Below are positions 5,139-5,557 of a DNA stretch of 5,557 bases, in pieces. The position numbers and the translations under genes were made by a program. Under the pieces are notes generated by a model. The model was not told the origin of the DNA, ran no database searches, and saw only the letters and a list, made by a program, of their open reading frames with translations. This stretch comes from Acidobacteriota bacterium (GTDB lineage: Bacteria; Acidobacteriota; Thermoanaerobaculia; Thermoanaerobaculales; Thermoanaerobaculaceae). Location of the stretch: positions 1 to 5,557 of the forward strand of contig DAIDOU010000233.1 in the NCBI GenBank assembly GCA_027458945.1, written 5' to 3'. The stretch's first letter is position 1; every line of letters begins with the position of its first letter.

Positions 5139-5557
5139 GGGCGGCGCGGGCCGGCTCGAGGTCGATCTCGCCGTAGCTCGCCCGCGCCTCCCCTTGCGTG
5201 TCGTCGGCGTCGGTCATGACCCCGACGTGGGAGAGCGGCGGCGGCGGCCCGCCGCACGCCGCGGCCGCGTCGGCGAGCAGGTCGCGCTCCTCCTCGACCC
5301 ATGTCCCCAGCCGGCCGGCGCCGGAGCGGACCACGACGAGGAGCAAGCGCGGGTAGTCGGGGTGGCGCAGCCGCGTGCCGGCCGGCGTCGCCGCCGCCCA
5401 GACGTAGGCGATCCCGGCGTACGGCGGGTACTCCCCCTGCTTCACGCGCGCCAGCCAGTAGGCGAGCCGCTGCGCGAACGGGACCAGCGCCGGCCGGTAG
5501 CGGAAGCCGACGTAGACGCGCGCGCCGGCGTCGTCGGCCGCCCGCCGGCCCACGTCG
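5128..5557 (-). CDS. DUF3047-family protein, C-terminal part (partial)
   Basis: The visible 142 residues are the end of a protein that runs past the right edge. A GTG at 5553 is in frame, but the residues before it (ending in Asp) look like a continuation, so it is probably an internal Val. Motifs match DUF3047 as I recall it: DDAGARVYVGF near the visible start, PPYAGIAYVWA, RSGAGRLGTWVEEERDLLAD, GVMTDADDT and ARASYGEIDL. The missing N-terminal part in this family usually brings the total above 200 residues. The biochemical role of DUF3047 is unknown; many members carry a signal peptide, which cannot be checked here. The gene converges on yciH, and the overlap leaves no room for a separate terminator. 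Confidence 0.75.
   Translation of the reverse strand, partial: DVGRRAADDAGARVYVGFRYRPALVPFAQRLAYWLARVKQGEYPPYAGIAYVWAAATPAGTRLRHPDYPRLLLVVVRSGAGRLGTWVEEERDLLADAAAACGGPPPPLSHVGVMTDADDTQGEARASYGEIDLEPARAALTP

Overview
The window is a high-GC stretch of bacterial chromosome. The gene content fits a Gram-negative (diderm) bacterium: a TonB-dependent-receptor-type N-terminus with a carboxypeptidase-regulatory-like domain, a lipoprotein RlpA with a SPOR domain, and a MacB/FtsX-type permease. The combination of an Oar-like receptor, a DUF3047 protein and intergenic heptanucleotide repeats suggests Acidobacteriota (Thermoanaerobaculia-like) or a neighbouring phylum. That placement is inference, because the window has no rRNA or other marker that settles it.

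Layout. 1-336 (-) is the start of a secreted outer-membrane protein whose body lies outside the left edge. 337-678 is a non-coding leader and promoter region for that gene, with a perfect 7-bp hairpin and a strong Shine-Dalgarno site. 679-2331 (-) encodes a seven-transmembrane 7TMR-DISM sensor fused to a GGDEF domain. Its active site is destroyed but its RxxD inhibitory-site motif remains. 2328-2990 (-) is rlpA, which overlaps the sensor gene by the 4-base GTGA, so the two form a tight operon. About 500 bp then separate rlpA from the divergent permease gene, and nearly all of it is repeat. A 186-bp composite unit is duplicated in tandem without a gap. It is built from two different heptanucleotide families, one of which forms a G-quadruplex motif in the second copy only, and it ends in a 39-bp higher-order array of four heptamers plus an 11-mer. 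3490-4752 (+) is a MacB-like ABC permease without an ATPase gene beside it. 4788-5138 (+) is a YciH/SUI1 protein with a Cys cluster and a possibly leaderless start. 5128-5557 (-) is the C-terminal part of a DUF3047 protein that overlaps yciH tail to tail by 11 bp.

How the genes may work together. RlpA (septal or peptidoglycan glycan cleavage) and the sensor are probably co-translated, so a periplasmic carbohydrate-type signal may be read by the sensor and passed on through c-di-GMP binding rather than synthesis. This is inference. The other genes look unrelated to one another. The most unusual part of the window is the repeat island at 3035-3477. I see no phage, CRISPR, toxin-antitoxin or defence system here.
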